Shown: in pieces, positions 36,130 to 47,725 of the stretch | How the letters are laid out: every line of letters begins with the position of its first letter | Numbering within the stretch: position 1 is the stretch's first letter | Assembly: GCA_963932145.1 (NCBI GenBank) | Contig: OZ010581.1 | Span: forward strand, 86,945,412-87,009,411 | Length of the DNA stretch: 64,000 bases | Direction of reading: 5' to 3' | Source: Acanthosepion lycidas | Taxonomy: Eukaryota; Mollusca; Cephalopoda; Sepiida; Sepiidae | Program-made: the position numbers and the translations under genes | The notes under the pieces: generated by a model | Seen by the model: only the letters and a program-made list of their open reading frames with translations | Told to the model about the DNA's origin: nothing | The model's database searches: none

Positions 36130-37075
36130 CCATGATACTTTTGGTGGGATTTGGTTTTTGTTTAAATTTCTCATATATGTATAGAATGAATTGCGCTGTA
36201 CGCGTATTTACTATTTATAAAGGATGTTTTGTGTGCAAATTTTCTTTGTTTACAAGGTCTTTCAATTACTCATATGTATATGCTTTCTTTCTTACCAGCA
36301 GGTTTTATAGTGGCCTTGTATATTACGTTGTTCTACAAGCAGTTGCTGTTTAAGAGACATTTGTTCTTTACTCTGTAGTTACACGTGTATTTGATTTGTG
36401 TGGGTAGTTCGTTGGTTGTATTCATGTTGTGCTTTATTATTTCTGACATGTTCTCGGTGCGACTGTAGCTGATGTTTACAATGATTTTGTTGAATATCTG
36501 GGAGAGAGGGATTGAAGGGGGAAGTTCTTGTATATGATTTTATTGGATATTTTTCCTGTGTATGTTTTTCCTTTTTTTGTTGAAACATATGATCTTTATT
36601 TTCCTTTTGGCTTTTTGTGATGTGAATGCGAGTCTTGCCGAAAATTTAGGGCTGTTTCTTAATCTTTCTTGGCTTCGTTGAACATGTTTCACTAGAAGAA
36701 TTTACAAATAACCTGCATTTGATTGACAGGTGGTTGGAAGATGCGTGAATATAAAGTGGTTAATCTTTAGGTTTTCTATATAGTTGATATGTACTTTTTT
36801 AGGTTGAATGTGACATCTTGGAAGTCTAATTCTTTATGTCTATCTCGAATCCCATATCTTTTAAAATCTTTATGATTATTTTTCTATTTTTGTCGGTTTT
36901 TTGTCTGTTACAGATTTTTAAGATTATGAGAGCATCATCCGTGTAGAGACCTATATAATTTTTAACGATTATTTTACTTAGTTTACATAGTAAATGTATA
37001 CCTGTAAGCTCACAGATTTCTGCACCATCAAAGCTTCTCAATCTCAAATGTTCCTTCTTGTTGAATCATTTGGAC
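36130..37075 (-). pseudogene. Penelope-like element, RT C-terminus with GIY-YIG-like tail
   Basis: The minus strand starts with RLRSFDGAEICELTGIHLL and the catalytic block NYIGLYTDDALIIL (37047-36930). Then come LDFQDVTFNL, a FNEAKKDYExAL-like block (about 36650), NKIIVNISYS with NMSEIIKH (about 36460), and a decayed region near 36320-36200 resembling YIGLTEGxFKxRYxNHKxSF of a GIY-YIG nuclease. RT followed by GIY-YIG points to a Penelope-like element of a different subfamily from the one at 26 kb. There are several frame changes and stops. The 5' two thirds of the RT are absent. Confidence 0.68.
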
Positions 37076-37079
37076 ATTT

Positions 37080-37958
37080 GGTGGTGTTTATTGATTTTTA
37101 TATTCTATTCATTTTTATTTGTAGAGGAGAAATACATTGAAAATATATTTAGCTTCGTTAATGCCGTAATTATTTCATATTCAACACGAAACAATATTTA
37201 AAAATAGAAGAATGGACCATATGACAATATGGACCATTTGACAAATAAGATACATTGTTCTACCTACTAAATCTATCACAGCTACAGTTGAAAAGAAATT
37301 ATTTAAGCTTATCATAAGTTTTTACAACTACTAAAACTGTATGACTTCATTAATACAAAACAAAATAATAATGAGCTAAAAATTGAAGGATGAATGTACT
37401 CTATAACTTGTCATAATTGCCCCCAAAATACATCGAAGAAACCTTAAGGTATATATATACAGAAGATTATATGAACACCAAATAAATCTTTGACAAAACA
37501 AAAGGAATCTTTGACAAAACAACACACCCGATGCATTAGTTGAATCTGACCATAATTCTGACTGTAAAAACTACTACTTTAATTAAAAGAGAAAACAATA
37601 AAAGATGTATAGAAAGAAGTTTAATGTCTTTATTATCCACAGTAAATTTACGTTCAGGTCCTTTCACCTTTCTTCTGCAGATCTTCTGTTATCACAATGT
37701 GGGATATTTAATAACAAATGTGATAAAACATAAACAAAAATAAAAATATATACCCCAAACACATATTTAAAAATAAAAATAGTTTAATTTAACATTTCAG
37801 TGTCTCTTCTTCATGGGCAGGTGTAATCACATCAACGTAAAAATCACTTTAGTGCAATAAAGTTACAAAAGATTATCACGAAGATTTTCTTCCACATTCT
37901 CATAGATTTTCATAAAATTGTTCTTGATATATAAAAATTAATATATTATTTCCTCATT

Positions 37959-37996
<38 letters not shown>

Positions 37997-38425
37997 AATA
38001 TATACCTTTCTAATTTTTCAAGGCTAATCATAAACTCATATATTCATATGTTAAACACGTGGAAATCCTCAAACTTTGAAATGATACATCTTTGATTTGT
38101 AATTTGTCGACTTTATATTACCAGAATTTAATCCTATAATTTTCAATATTCAGACTTTATTTTTTTCTTTTTAATACTTAGGGAAATTAATACCTATGAA
38201 AATTAAGATTGTCGACAAATTCTTTATCCAAATATTGAACTTATTCAAATCATTTAGTTTTATATATATATATTTATTCATTTTCTCTTTTTATTTTTAA
38301 ATGTATTGATTATTCATATATACATGTAAGTATATTTATTTTATATCAATATACATTTACACCCCCCCATATATATATATATATGTACATTTATGCACAC
38401 ACATAAATATTTAATATTTACGCGA
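37080..38425. other. AT-rich stretch with short CT/TA tracts
   Basis: A CT run leading into (TA)n lies near 37967-38005, with smaller TA tracts near 38260 and 38370. No gene was recognised. Confidence 0.55.
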
Positions 38426-38429
38426 TTGT

Positions 38430-38930
38430 CAAAATACGAACCTTTTTTCTTTCTCGTTCAATCATCTGAATGTCTACCACTTTGCCTTCAATTTTGTTGA
38501 TATCATGCTTAAGATTTAATATCCGTTGGTATTCTTCTGAAACGCTTTGTAACGGTAATTTTTGGTCTTGTTCTATCTTTGAAAGAATATCCTATTAACG
38601 TATTTCAGAGTCTTTAAAAAAAGTCAACCGTTTGACAAAAATTAGATATTTAAACCAGTCAGGGTATATTTTGTGTAATTTAAATTTATCAGATTCACTG
38701 TTTGCTACTCCTGCGTATGTAACGGAATCGACTGCAAAGATATAGCATTCTTCAGGTCTATACGTGAACTGTCCTATTGAATTTGCTAAAGCGTCTGAAG
38801 TAAACGAGACATTTGTTCCTGTTTCCTTTATCTTTTGTACGAGTAACATTATCATTTGTATTTGTTGCTCTTGCAATTGTTGTTGCTGCAGGATTATTGT
38901 CTTTAAATCTTTCATTAAGGTATGAATTCG
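38430..38930 (-). pseudogene. Ty3/gypsy gag fragment (element 4)
   Basis: Minus-strand translation opens with a Gln-rich helix (LKTIILQQQQLQEQQIQM), then SIGQFTYRPEE and a block like VTYAGxVNxExDKFKLxxxxxDxFKYLIFV. This is the gag organisation of the gypsy elements at 14 and 27 kb, though clearly a divergent member. No LTR or pol was found with it. A broken fossil scrap. Confidence 0.7.
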
Positions 38931-39089
38931 AAGACTTCGTAGCCATTGCCAGTTGTCTCCCTCTTAATATCAGACTAGCACACATTTCGTGTTTAAGCAA
39001 ATGTTGAACAATGGCTAACCCAATAATTATATATATGTAGTTGTTTTTTATTTATTTTGTCGACTCCACAGTATAGTAGGATCAGTTGG

Positions 39090-39700
39090 GCATCGTCTAT
39101 GAGAAAAAGAGCACCATGACACAATTCACTCCGCCAAAAAATTAGAAGCAGCATGATGTACTGCTTGGTATTCGCACCGGAAGCTCCATCACGACCATTT
39201 CAGAGTGTTTAGGTGACAGCGCAGAGGATTTTGAAAGATTTGAATGAATTTAATGGTGTTTACAAAGGTGCGGTACCTTAGAAAACTCTCTCGTTCTGGT
39301 AAAAAAGAACTACATTAATCTTGCCACAAGGATTCGGACTCAACACGGAAGCCTACAACAAGAGCCTTGAGGAGGTACTGCTACCCTGGGTCGGGGGGTG
39401 CTGCTGGAAGACATTATGCCTAGCAGCAGGACTGCATCATGCTACACAAGCAGGAGAACCCAGTCATGGCTGTCAGAGAATTTCTGCGATCACATTACAC
39501 CTTACATCTGGCCACCTAACTCCCTAGACTTCAAACCCCTCGATGAAAGAGCGAAAGATCAACAAAACTCCTTGTAATACCAAAGATGAATCGAAGCTAA
39601 GGATTATCGCAGGATCCAAAAACTTAAGCAAAGACACCGACCCGAAGTAGTCTGGAGGTCGTTGTTAAAGCTAATATTATTGAATAAATCGACCTCCACT
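39090..39700 (+). pseudogene. mariner/Tc1-type transposase remnant, internally deleted
   Basis: An N-terminal part (TQFTPPKN...GIRTGSSITTIS, like an HTH domain) is joined directly to the C-terminal half. That half has a block like FGLNTEAYNKxLExVLLPWV near 39325 and ASCYTSRRTQSWLSENFCDH (about 39430). It ends with YIWPPNSLDFKPLDE, where relatives have WPPNSPDxNPLDY. The first catalytic region is missing and the SPD context is altered. It belongs to the mariner group with DxNPLDY rather than Tc1 with NPIEH. Confidence 0.75.
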
Positions 39701-39739
39701 GAATTTTCGATAATTAAAATTTAAAATTAATTTTTAAAA

Positions 39740-40865
39740 ATAGGAAAAGCATTCTTGAAGATTTCATGTTACCTTTAATTGAAAGTTAAATGATAATATT
39801 TACTGTTTCCAGTAAGTAAAATATTCTGGTGTATTTTAAATGAAGATTATATAGATTGGAATCTCATCTTTTCCGCCGATTTAAGAAAATTATCTTAATA
39901 AAAGTGGCCATTTTCTTACTTTTTAAGAAATTTGCAAAGAAAACAAAAATATCGATTTTTAAAATCTTCCAAAAATAAAATATATATTGGTGACACGTTA
40001 TTTGATTAAAAATTAGTAAAATTTAAAGTTAAATTAATCTGATTTAAAACAAATATTACCTACTTGTCGCATAAAAATATAGTATACAAGCATTTCTTAA
40101 CAACAGGTGCTCATTTGATCATGTCTTTATTGATGTTATTGATATCACTGATTAGTTACAAGGTGATGACAGACTAGCACACATTTCGTGGATGACCAAA
40201 ATTGATATAAATTTACGAAATCTAAGTGAACGCATTTTTTTACTTTTAACTACCTAGTAATTTTTACAAATTAACATAATATTTTCAGCAATTATCTAAT
40301 ATTTTATTGACTTTTAGTTACGTTTGCTTTACGAAAAAATAATAAAATTTAAAATAAAATATTTTTTTAGATTAATTTAAAAATCTAATAACCGACATAA
40401 AATACCATGATAGAAGTAAAAATCAATAATTTATGAAATGTTACGATATTTTATTCATTATTAATTGTTATCATGATGGCTATTTCATTATTAAATTTTT
40501 ATAGTATTTTAAATTGAAAACTTTGGAATTTTGAAGGGATGATTCGTAAAGACGTGACCTTTTCAAAGATTATGTCGTATATAGCCTCCAATAGGTAGAT
40601 GTTGGGAATTCTCTATACACTAAAAATTATTATTTTTTTAAAATTCCTTTAAAAATATATTGGCTCAAACGATTGTTATGATCTTTTCAATTTTTTGATT
40701 CGTAAATTTTTAGCAATATTATCAAACCCTCATCTTAAAAGCAATGAAGCATTTTAAAGGATTTTTAATATTACAAATTGTTTGATAAAATTTTTTAAAA
40801 TGAAAAACAATAATTGTAAAAATTAATTATTCACAGAAAAACATTTTCTTCTTAAGACAACAGTG
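39740..40865. other. AT-rich stretch with a 21-bp repeat unit
   Basis: A 21-base sequence starting CAGACTAGCACAC lies at 40170-40190 and is identical to 38971-38991. No gene was recognised. Part of this stretch may belong to the element at 40870. Confidence 0.5.
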
Positions 40866-40869
40866 TCCT

Positions 40870-41430
40870 TAATAAATCTTATTTATCAAAGCAATTAAAA
40901 GCTTTTCTAATTAAATAATGTCATAGTTTTATTGCATTCTATATTTTACAATTCAGAGCAGATTTTCAGTGAAAGAGCCAACGTTTTTACAAAAAAATCA
41001 TGATTTACTTTCTTCAAGGAGTCCTGTATTTAACAACAAAAAAATCCCTGGCCTAAAAATTTAATTTTTAAAATTTCATGAAATTAAATAAGTGGGTGTT
41101 AACGTATGTAAAAAAAAAAAATATTTGCACCAAGATTTTCTAAAAAAATTCAAAACAAATTGCATTAATTTCTGAGCTTGTCCTGAAAGTTTCATTAAAA
41201 TCCCACAAATATTTGATTTTTGAAAGAATTTCCAAATTAATGTGTTTTTCACCGGAAAAAGCAAAAAAAAAAAAAACCTAAGCTTTACCTTTGATCCGCA
41301 GACGATAAAAAAAAAATGACCAAAATCTCTAACGTGCTACAAAGGAGTAAAAAAATTCAGAAAATAATCGAAAAATACTTTGTTTTTTTCTCGTAATAAT
41401 AATATAAATATTTTAGTGACAAAATCAACA
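40870..41430. mobile_element. Partial relative of the 29.9-31.8 kb inverted-repeat element
   Basis: Matching blocks occur in the same order as in the 30-kb element: ACAATTCAGAGC(A/T)GATTTTCA, CTGAAAGTTTCATTAA, TTCCAAATTAATGTGT, then AATAATA(A/T)C/T-rich sequence before the right end. Divergence is high and the 85-bp arms are not clear here. Confidence 0.55.
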
Positions 41431-41434
41431 AAGA

Positions 41435-43540
41435 GGGGAAACAGATTTTTACTACTATTTACGAGTCAAATAAGACCTATTAGGAAAGTAGTAATAGTTT
41501 AGTCAAATGTCCACTCTCTTCTCCAAAAAGAGAGGCATATCGGTGATAAGATATTTTGCCAATATGGATACAGAACAGTGGACAGTTAAATTGGATTAAT
41601 ACTTTTTCTATTAGCACTATGATGAAAATACTATGTTTACCGATTCGACTGACCGTGTCGATTATCAGTACACGACCAATCATTTCCCGCATGAAATTTA
41701 GTCTTCTGTAACATATCTTATAAATTTCGCGGTTCCGTTTGTCGTGAAATTGGAACACACAACTAGATCAGCTGCGTGTTTGGCTTTGTATGTTGTCATA
41801 TATATATATAATTCTATTTTAAGCGAAAAATACAAATCTATACTTCGAGCATGTGAGCATGTAAGTGACTTAGCTTGAATGTGATAGATTATATGATAAA
41901 AAAGATGAAAGTGTTAAGAGCACTTGAATATAATTGAAAAAGAATTTAATTACTGAGTGTGAGAAAATTGTTATACTTTAAATAAAAAAAAAACTAACCA
42001 TCAGTGAATCTCGAACGCAGTCTATTGACACCATAGAATAAAACTTCTGTTAAACTTACTTAAAATAAATATTCATGGACTTCAACAACTGACAAGAGAG
42101 ATTGGCGAAAGAGAATGATGATAACGGAGATAAATAAAACATAAGAGAAATAACAATAAAATATATTTATGTAAATGTTAATATATTTACAAAAGTACCT
42201 ATAAAAATATCACAAAATGCGCAAAGATATGCAAATATCAATGTCTCTTTGCTCCAAAGTTGAATATCTTTATTGATCAAAACTGTGTATAGTTGTGACA
42301 TTCCATTTTTATGTAATGTAATATGACAGTAAATCTTAATTTTATTGACTATTTCAGTCATAATTGCTCTATTAATAAATAAAATGCACTAACATACAGA
42401 AGACATACGCATATTAGTAAGTTCATAACGTTATATGTAGTTACTGACTGGATTTTGATTTGACATTTTCATTGTATAATGTTCGAAATTTACGTGATTA
42501 GAATAATATTCACCAGAAGGAGATTATATACAAAAAGTAAATCTCTTGTAAGCGTTCTGAAAGCAAAGGAAGTATTTGTCGCAGATTACTTCCACAAGAC
42601 AAAGAAGAATCACTGTAAGTCCAGACTCGAATATCGTGGGCAGAAAGAAATGCTGAAAACTCGATTCGCCGGTGCTATTTCAAATCACAATGCGTGTAAC
42701 CAGTCAGAAAAATAACTCGTTCACTAAGAAACGCCGAAACCAAAAATGCCCGAATTTTTTCTCCTCGAATTGAGAAAACCAACTGCTTTTATCGGCAGAA
42801 CCTATTTCTTCCATTCGTCGACAGCTGGGATAGGATTTTCCGTAATTTGCATATCAAAATACTTTTATACTATAGCGACTTCTGCGACTGACTTGTTTTT
42901 TCTTTAATTCAATTATTCCATTTTCAGTATGTTATGCGGAATACGTGCCCCTCTGTTTGGTAAGTAGTTTTCTTTTTCGCCACTTTTTCCGTCGTAGAAT
43001 ACACGCGACACGCTGTCGCTTGGTTTGACGAGGTAAGTCGCCGTTTTCTTCGCTATATATCTGTTGTGTAAACTAAGTACCCTTTTACTTGATTTTGATT
43101 ATTGATCTATGTACTTTAACTGAAAATAAAATTGCAAGATCGTGAAGGATGATATCCATTTTGACTTGGACAGAATGCGTGTTTGTCAGGGTATATTAAA
43201 TATTATGATAAAACTTTCAAAGTTTCAATCCTCTTGCGATATCGTAACAATCATAATAGTGCACCATCTCTGCCTGAACTTTAGACGGTGAGAAATACTG
43301 CAGTAAGTTTAAGTGCAGTGAAATAATCTTGTGCTTGCAAGTCTCATATCACAGTGATGCAAATATGTTCTTTTTCTTCAATTCAAGCTGCTTTAAGGGG
43401 ACAAAATTGTAGGCCTTCGAAAGGCTAGATGCTCATTTCGAAGAATTAACTGTGCACGTTGGACGTGATGTGTTGGTAGCGTTTCGATGTTGGCAACAAT
43501 ATTAAATTATTCAAGACAGGCACGAGTACAGATATTCGCA
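41435..43540. other. No recognised gene
   Basis: A 92-codon minus frame (41480-41758) and a 78-codon plus frame (42479-42715) have no recognisable domain. A strong splice-donor-like GAG/GTAAGT lies near 43030 within a locally GC-richer patch, but no exon could be defined. Confidence 0.45.
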
Positions 43541-43559
43541 CAGATCAGAATAAATGTGG

Positions 43560-43960
43560 TCCCATGTGTGTAAACATTAACCGTTAGGAATCTTTTATTT
43601 ACAGCAGATCTGCAGGCACATATGGCTTTAGGCATGTTTAATGTGTAAACACACAGACACAATCATGGTGTAGAGTGCGATAAGTTAAAACTCCTGCTTG
43701 ATGTTGATGTTTGTTCAGCTGCAATCAATGTCCTGTTCCAGCAAGATAAAACTAGTCCACATGTTGCACGTGATGCATAACATTTTCCGCAAGTTGTTAG
43801 ACCAATTTACTTGACAGTATGATGTCTTTCCTACTGAACATGAATGAGGCATATTTGGACCGTTCTTATCTCGTTCAATTAGCATCTCTATAATATGAAT
43901 GCTGCTTTACGCTAACTGGTGCAGTATAGTATTTGTCATCTGTACAGTGATTATGTATTA
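43560..43960 (+). pseudogene. Tc1-like transposase fragment
   Basis: INVLFQQDKTSPHVARDA (about 43727-43780) corresponds to the FQQDNARPHVAR block of Tc1 transposases and keeps the second catalytic aspartate. A decayed PTEHxW-like block (near 43840), comparable to SPIEHxWD, follows in another frame. The rest is too decayed to place. Confidence 0.55.
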
Positions 43961-43964
43961 ATAT

Positions 43965-44512
43965 GGAATATTGATAACCATTATTTTTAGGACTTGCACA
44001 CTTACCGATCTGCACATGTGATGATCTAATGTAATTCATGTATATTAAGTTCGCGTTTAATTTTTCAGTAAATTTTGCCCATCATGGTCGTGCAGCAGTT
44101 TATTTTTTTTATCAATCTCTTATGTAGATGCAGAATTATCTATCTATCTATCTATCTATCTACATACTTACATATACATACATATTACAAAACTGAATGC
44201 TCTCACATATGTAAAATGGCTGCCATAAAAACTTGACTAAGCGAGATAAAATATATTTCTTCAAACAAATTGTTTTATTAAAGAAAAGTAGTACAAACAT
44301 TTATCAACGATAAACTCCCCTACCCTGTTGCTATCGAGAAAATAATGGTAGCGTTAAAGAACCACACATACACCATAAACTGATTTTATCGTAATCTGAT
44401 ATATCTTAAATATAAACAAAATAGAACAAAAATAAAAATATCATTAAAATATAATTAATCGTTACGTATCACGAAAAGATCCCAATAAATATCTGAAATT
44501 TATCATTTACAA

Positions 44513-44518
<6 letters not shown>
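43965..44518. other. Non-coding, small TCTA tract
   Basis: A TCTA tetranucleotide run lies near 44140-44161. Nothing else was recognised. Confidence 0.55.

Positions 44519-44592
<74 letters not shown>
44519..44592. repeat. (TA)n(TG)n microsatellite
   Basis: A TA run followed by a TG run, ending where LINE homology begins. Confidence 0.95.
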
Positions 44593-46257
44593 AGTTAAGA
44601 AACTCCTTGAGCTTTTTAGGGTCATATGGAAAGTTGATTCTGTTTCACAGGACTACAAAGTTGCTTGTATAAAACATCAGTTCAAGAACAAAGACAAAAG
44701 GTTAAATGTGATAATTCCGGTGGCATTGCACTTCTAAGTATCGATGGCAAAATTCTCGCTCGTGTTATTCTCAACAAAATAATCAAATATCTCATTGACG
44801 ACGTCTATCCTGAATCTCAGTGTAGTTTTCGTTCAGGTCGTGTAAACACTGATATGTTTTTTTTTTCACTTCGTCAGGTTGCTGAGAAATTTCGCGAGAA
44901 GAACCACGAACTCTATACCATCTTTATCGATCTGACCAAAGTTTGACACGGTAAACAGAGCTTCCCTCTGGAAGTACTCAAAAAACTTGGCATACCTGAA
45001 AGTATGGCTAAATGTCATCATCTCGTTTCACGAAGGAATGAAAGCATCAGTTCTATCTAATGGAGAGTTTTCAGAAATCTTTGATGTAACAAATGCCACA
45101 AAACAAGGTTGTGTCATGGCTCCTGTACTTTTCGCCCTCTTCGTTTCGGTCATGCTGCACCATGCTTTTAGTGATATTGATATGGATGTGAAATTTGAAT
45201 TCCGTACAAGTGCAGGCCTCTTTAACCATCAACGTTTTAAATCAAAATCGCTAACTCGAGCAAGCTTTTGTTTGCTGATGACGCTACGATCGTGACCACC
45301 TCAATCAAAGAAGCTAAAGCACTCGTCAATCGTTTTTCCACTGCTTGCAACGCATTCGGATTAACTATAAGCATAAAGAAAACTGAAGTTGTCCACCAAC
45401 CTACAGCCTACAGGTCAAGGGTGTAAAACAAAAACCATCTGCCCATACCTTTCCAATCGTTCCCATTACTGTTGACAGTAACAACCTGAAGTATGTGAAA
45501 TCATTCTCGTACTTAGGAAGCAAAATCAATTCAAGTGCCACTTTGGATGACGAGATAGTTAACCGAATATCAAAGGCAACCAATGCCTTTGGGATGTTTA
45601 AGCATCGCCTATGGGATGTTCATGGGATTTCATTGAAAACGAAAATCAGTGTCTATGAATCAGTCATTCTCACTACACTACTTTATAGGTCAGAATCGTG
45701 GACGTCATACAGGATGCACATCCATCAACTTGATGCTTTTCATAAACGCTGTCTTCGTTCAATATGCGTTTATACAGGTAATACAAAATCTCTAACCCTG
45801 ATCTTTTCGTCAGGTGTGTCGTCGATGGTATCGAATCCTTTCTGATGCAAAGACAGTTCAGATGGGCTGGTCATATCATCAGAATCAGTGATGATCGGAT
45901 GCCAAAAATCCTCATGTATAGCCAACTTTTTCGTGGTAAGCATAATGTAGATCGTCCTTGGTTACGCTTCAAGTATAAACTTAAATACAATTTTATTGCT
46001 GCAAACATTCTTATAGAGGAGTTCGAACTTGCTGTTGAAAACCGAGAAAATTGGAGAAATAACTGATACCGAGGCTTAACCATCTGAGAGAATTAAGAAT
46101 TAACACTAAATCTCGGACTATTACATCAGTCCATATGACGGTCAAGCCTTTAGTATGCCCTTCGTGTGGATTTGTTTGCAAATCTCGTGGAGGATTGTTA
46201 TAAGAATAAAAACTGAACTGAAAAAGACTCATACGTCTAAAACGACGGGAGAGTCCA

Positions 46258-46258
<1 letters not shown>
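44593..46258 (+). pseudogene. LINE ORF2 C-terminal two thirds, with C2H2-like tail (dead)
   Basis: Shifting frames give a LINE reverse transcriptase from the fingers onward: IALLSIDGKILARVILNKII, PESQCSFRSGR, ELYTIFIDLTKV (A block, about 44910), then KQGCVMAPVLFALF (about 45100). The catalytic box is degraded (LLMTLRS where LFADDCAL is expected). TISIKKTEVVHQP and FSYLGSKINSS follow, then ISLKTKISVYESVILTTLLY, ESWTSYRMHIHQLDAFHKRC, FRWAGHIIRISDDRMPK and a C-terminal CPSCGFVCKSRGGLL (about 46160), which looks like a C2H2 finger. The endonuclease end is missing. The 3' end passes straight into (TA)n at 46259. Confidence 0.85.

Positions 46259-46287
<29 letters not shown>
46259..46287. repeat. 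(TA)n microsatellite at LINE 3' end
   Basis: A pure TA run adjoining the last readable LINE codons. It may be the element's tail or the target tract. Confidence 0.92.
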
Positions 46288-46291
<4 letters not shown>

Positions 46292-46599
46292 GTAATAAAA
46301 AGTAATAATAAGAAAATTATTTTACTACTATTATTAAAATATAATTTAAATTATGCTAAACTTAAGTATTCTGAGCGTGTGGACATTTCTTACATTTTTC
46401 TAGAAGAGAGTGAAAGAAAACGAACCACAGAAATCCTTTCAAAATATATACATGTACATATATGCACACATACACACAGAGACATAGATAGACAGTGACA
46501 GTAAGGACAGAGAAAGAGACATAGAGAGACAAAATTAGGGAGGTAGAGACAGAGAGAGGGAGCTTTTTCTTAGTTGCAGGAATTCGGCGCAAATAAATT

Positions 46600-46723
46600 C
46601 AATTAAATCATACTCTTAACTCTTAAATTTCAATTAAATCATACTCTTAACTCTTAAATTTCAATTAAATCATACTCTTAACTCTTAAATTTCAATTAAA
46701 TCATACTCTTAACTCTTAAATTT
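46600..46723. repeat. 31-bp minisatellite, four identical units
   Basis: Four copies of a 31-base unit starting CAATTAAATCATACTC, without visible differences, which points to a recent expansion. Confidence 0.96.
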
Positions 46724-46989
46724 CTTTGCTAGGTAGTAAAATCTATAGGAAACGCTAATGTTTGTGGCACGAGTTTTCATTTTGATTTATTCCTTTCAAC
46801 GAAATTTGTTTCAATTTTCTACAACTACGTTTGATAAGCTATAAAAAGCAACAAATATAAAGAAACTTGTGTAATATGGAAATATATTTCCCAAAATATT
46901 TGATATATTTGTTGTTGTGGTTTAACATTTTATTTTTCTTCTAATTCATTAATTGTATGTTATCTCTTTTTAAAAACTACTTTTTGTCA

Positions 46990-47118
46990 ATGAAATACAA
47001 CGTCTTACCGCAGAAAGAAATGGCAACCTCACGTAGGAAAAAAATCTGCCTCGTCAGTCATGTATCGAAAGATGCATGATCGCCTAAGCGTGTATTACGC
47101 ATGACACATAACTGACTG
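46990..47118 (+). mobile_element. SINE family 2, 5'-truncated copy
   Basis: This matches the tail half of the SINE at 33560-33890 in the opposite orientation: ACCGCAGAAAGAAATGGCAA, GAAAAAAATCTGCCTCGT, CATGATCGCC(T/C)AAGCGTGTA. The tRNA-like head is absent. The end shows GACTGACTGA. Confidence 0.78.
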
Positions 47119-47119
47119 A

Positions 47120-47601
47120 CTGAATGTACGTTTTACATTTTCAGAAAAGAGATATACGTAGATGTTATGAATGGGTGCCCCTTTTTTCCACATTAACCAG
47201 GACAGATATCGGGTGGTGCCAGTCTGTCTTCATGGAAAGTAGAACAAACTTAACCACCAGTTACTTGGTGATTAGAGACATCTAATACAACCATAAAAAC
47301 TTTTCCTAAATTACCTCCTTGCATTTAGTACTAATCACCATGCTTAAACTTCATTAAACCTCAACCGCATTTTTTCTCCCTACCCACTTCGACCTGTATA
47401 CATCTCCACACATACATACATACATGTAGAAAAAAATTCCCTCCAAAAAGTTTTTGTATTCCGTCCAATAATATATTTTTTTTTGCTTACGAACTGTAAA
47501 AGTTCATTTAATATGGAATAACAATCATAAAAAGTAAGGCATTGAACAGAATATTTAGCAAGATCTCTCGTTAGCCAGTTCACTCTTATATAAAAAGTAA
47601 A
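47120..47601. other. Non-coding stretch, nothing recognised
   Basis: No gene or repeat was identified up to the target duplication of the gypsy element. Confidence 0.55.
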
Positions 47602-47606
47602 AATAC

Positions 47607-47720
47607 TGTTGTGTCGTGTATAATGCCAAGTAAGCGTTCGGCCTCTGTTCTAGTTGGTGTCCGTTTATCATATGAGCTACTTGCTCATAGGCAAATTATA
47701 CTAATTTGCATATCACTACA
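47607..47720 (-). repeat. 3' LTR of gypsy element 1 (uninterrupted)
   Basis: It starts TGTAGTGATATGC and ends GACACAACA on the minus strand. It contains two small palindromes (CATATGAGC... and GCAAATT...AATTTGC on the plus strand). The LINE target AAGTAAGCGTTC is intact here, which gives the empty-site sequence. Confidence 0.93.
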
Positions 47721-47725
47721 TCTAC

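Noticed and set aside
41480-41758. 92-codon minus frame
   Set aside because: No recognisable motif, and composition like the AT-rich background. Not enough to call a gene.
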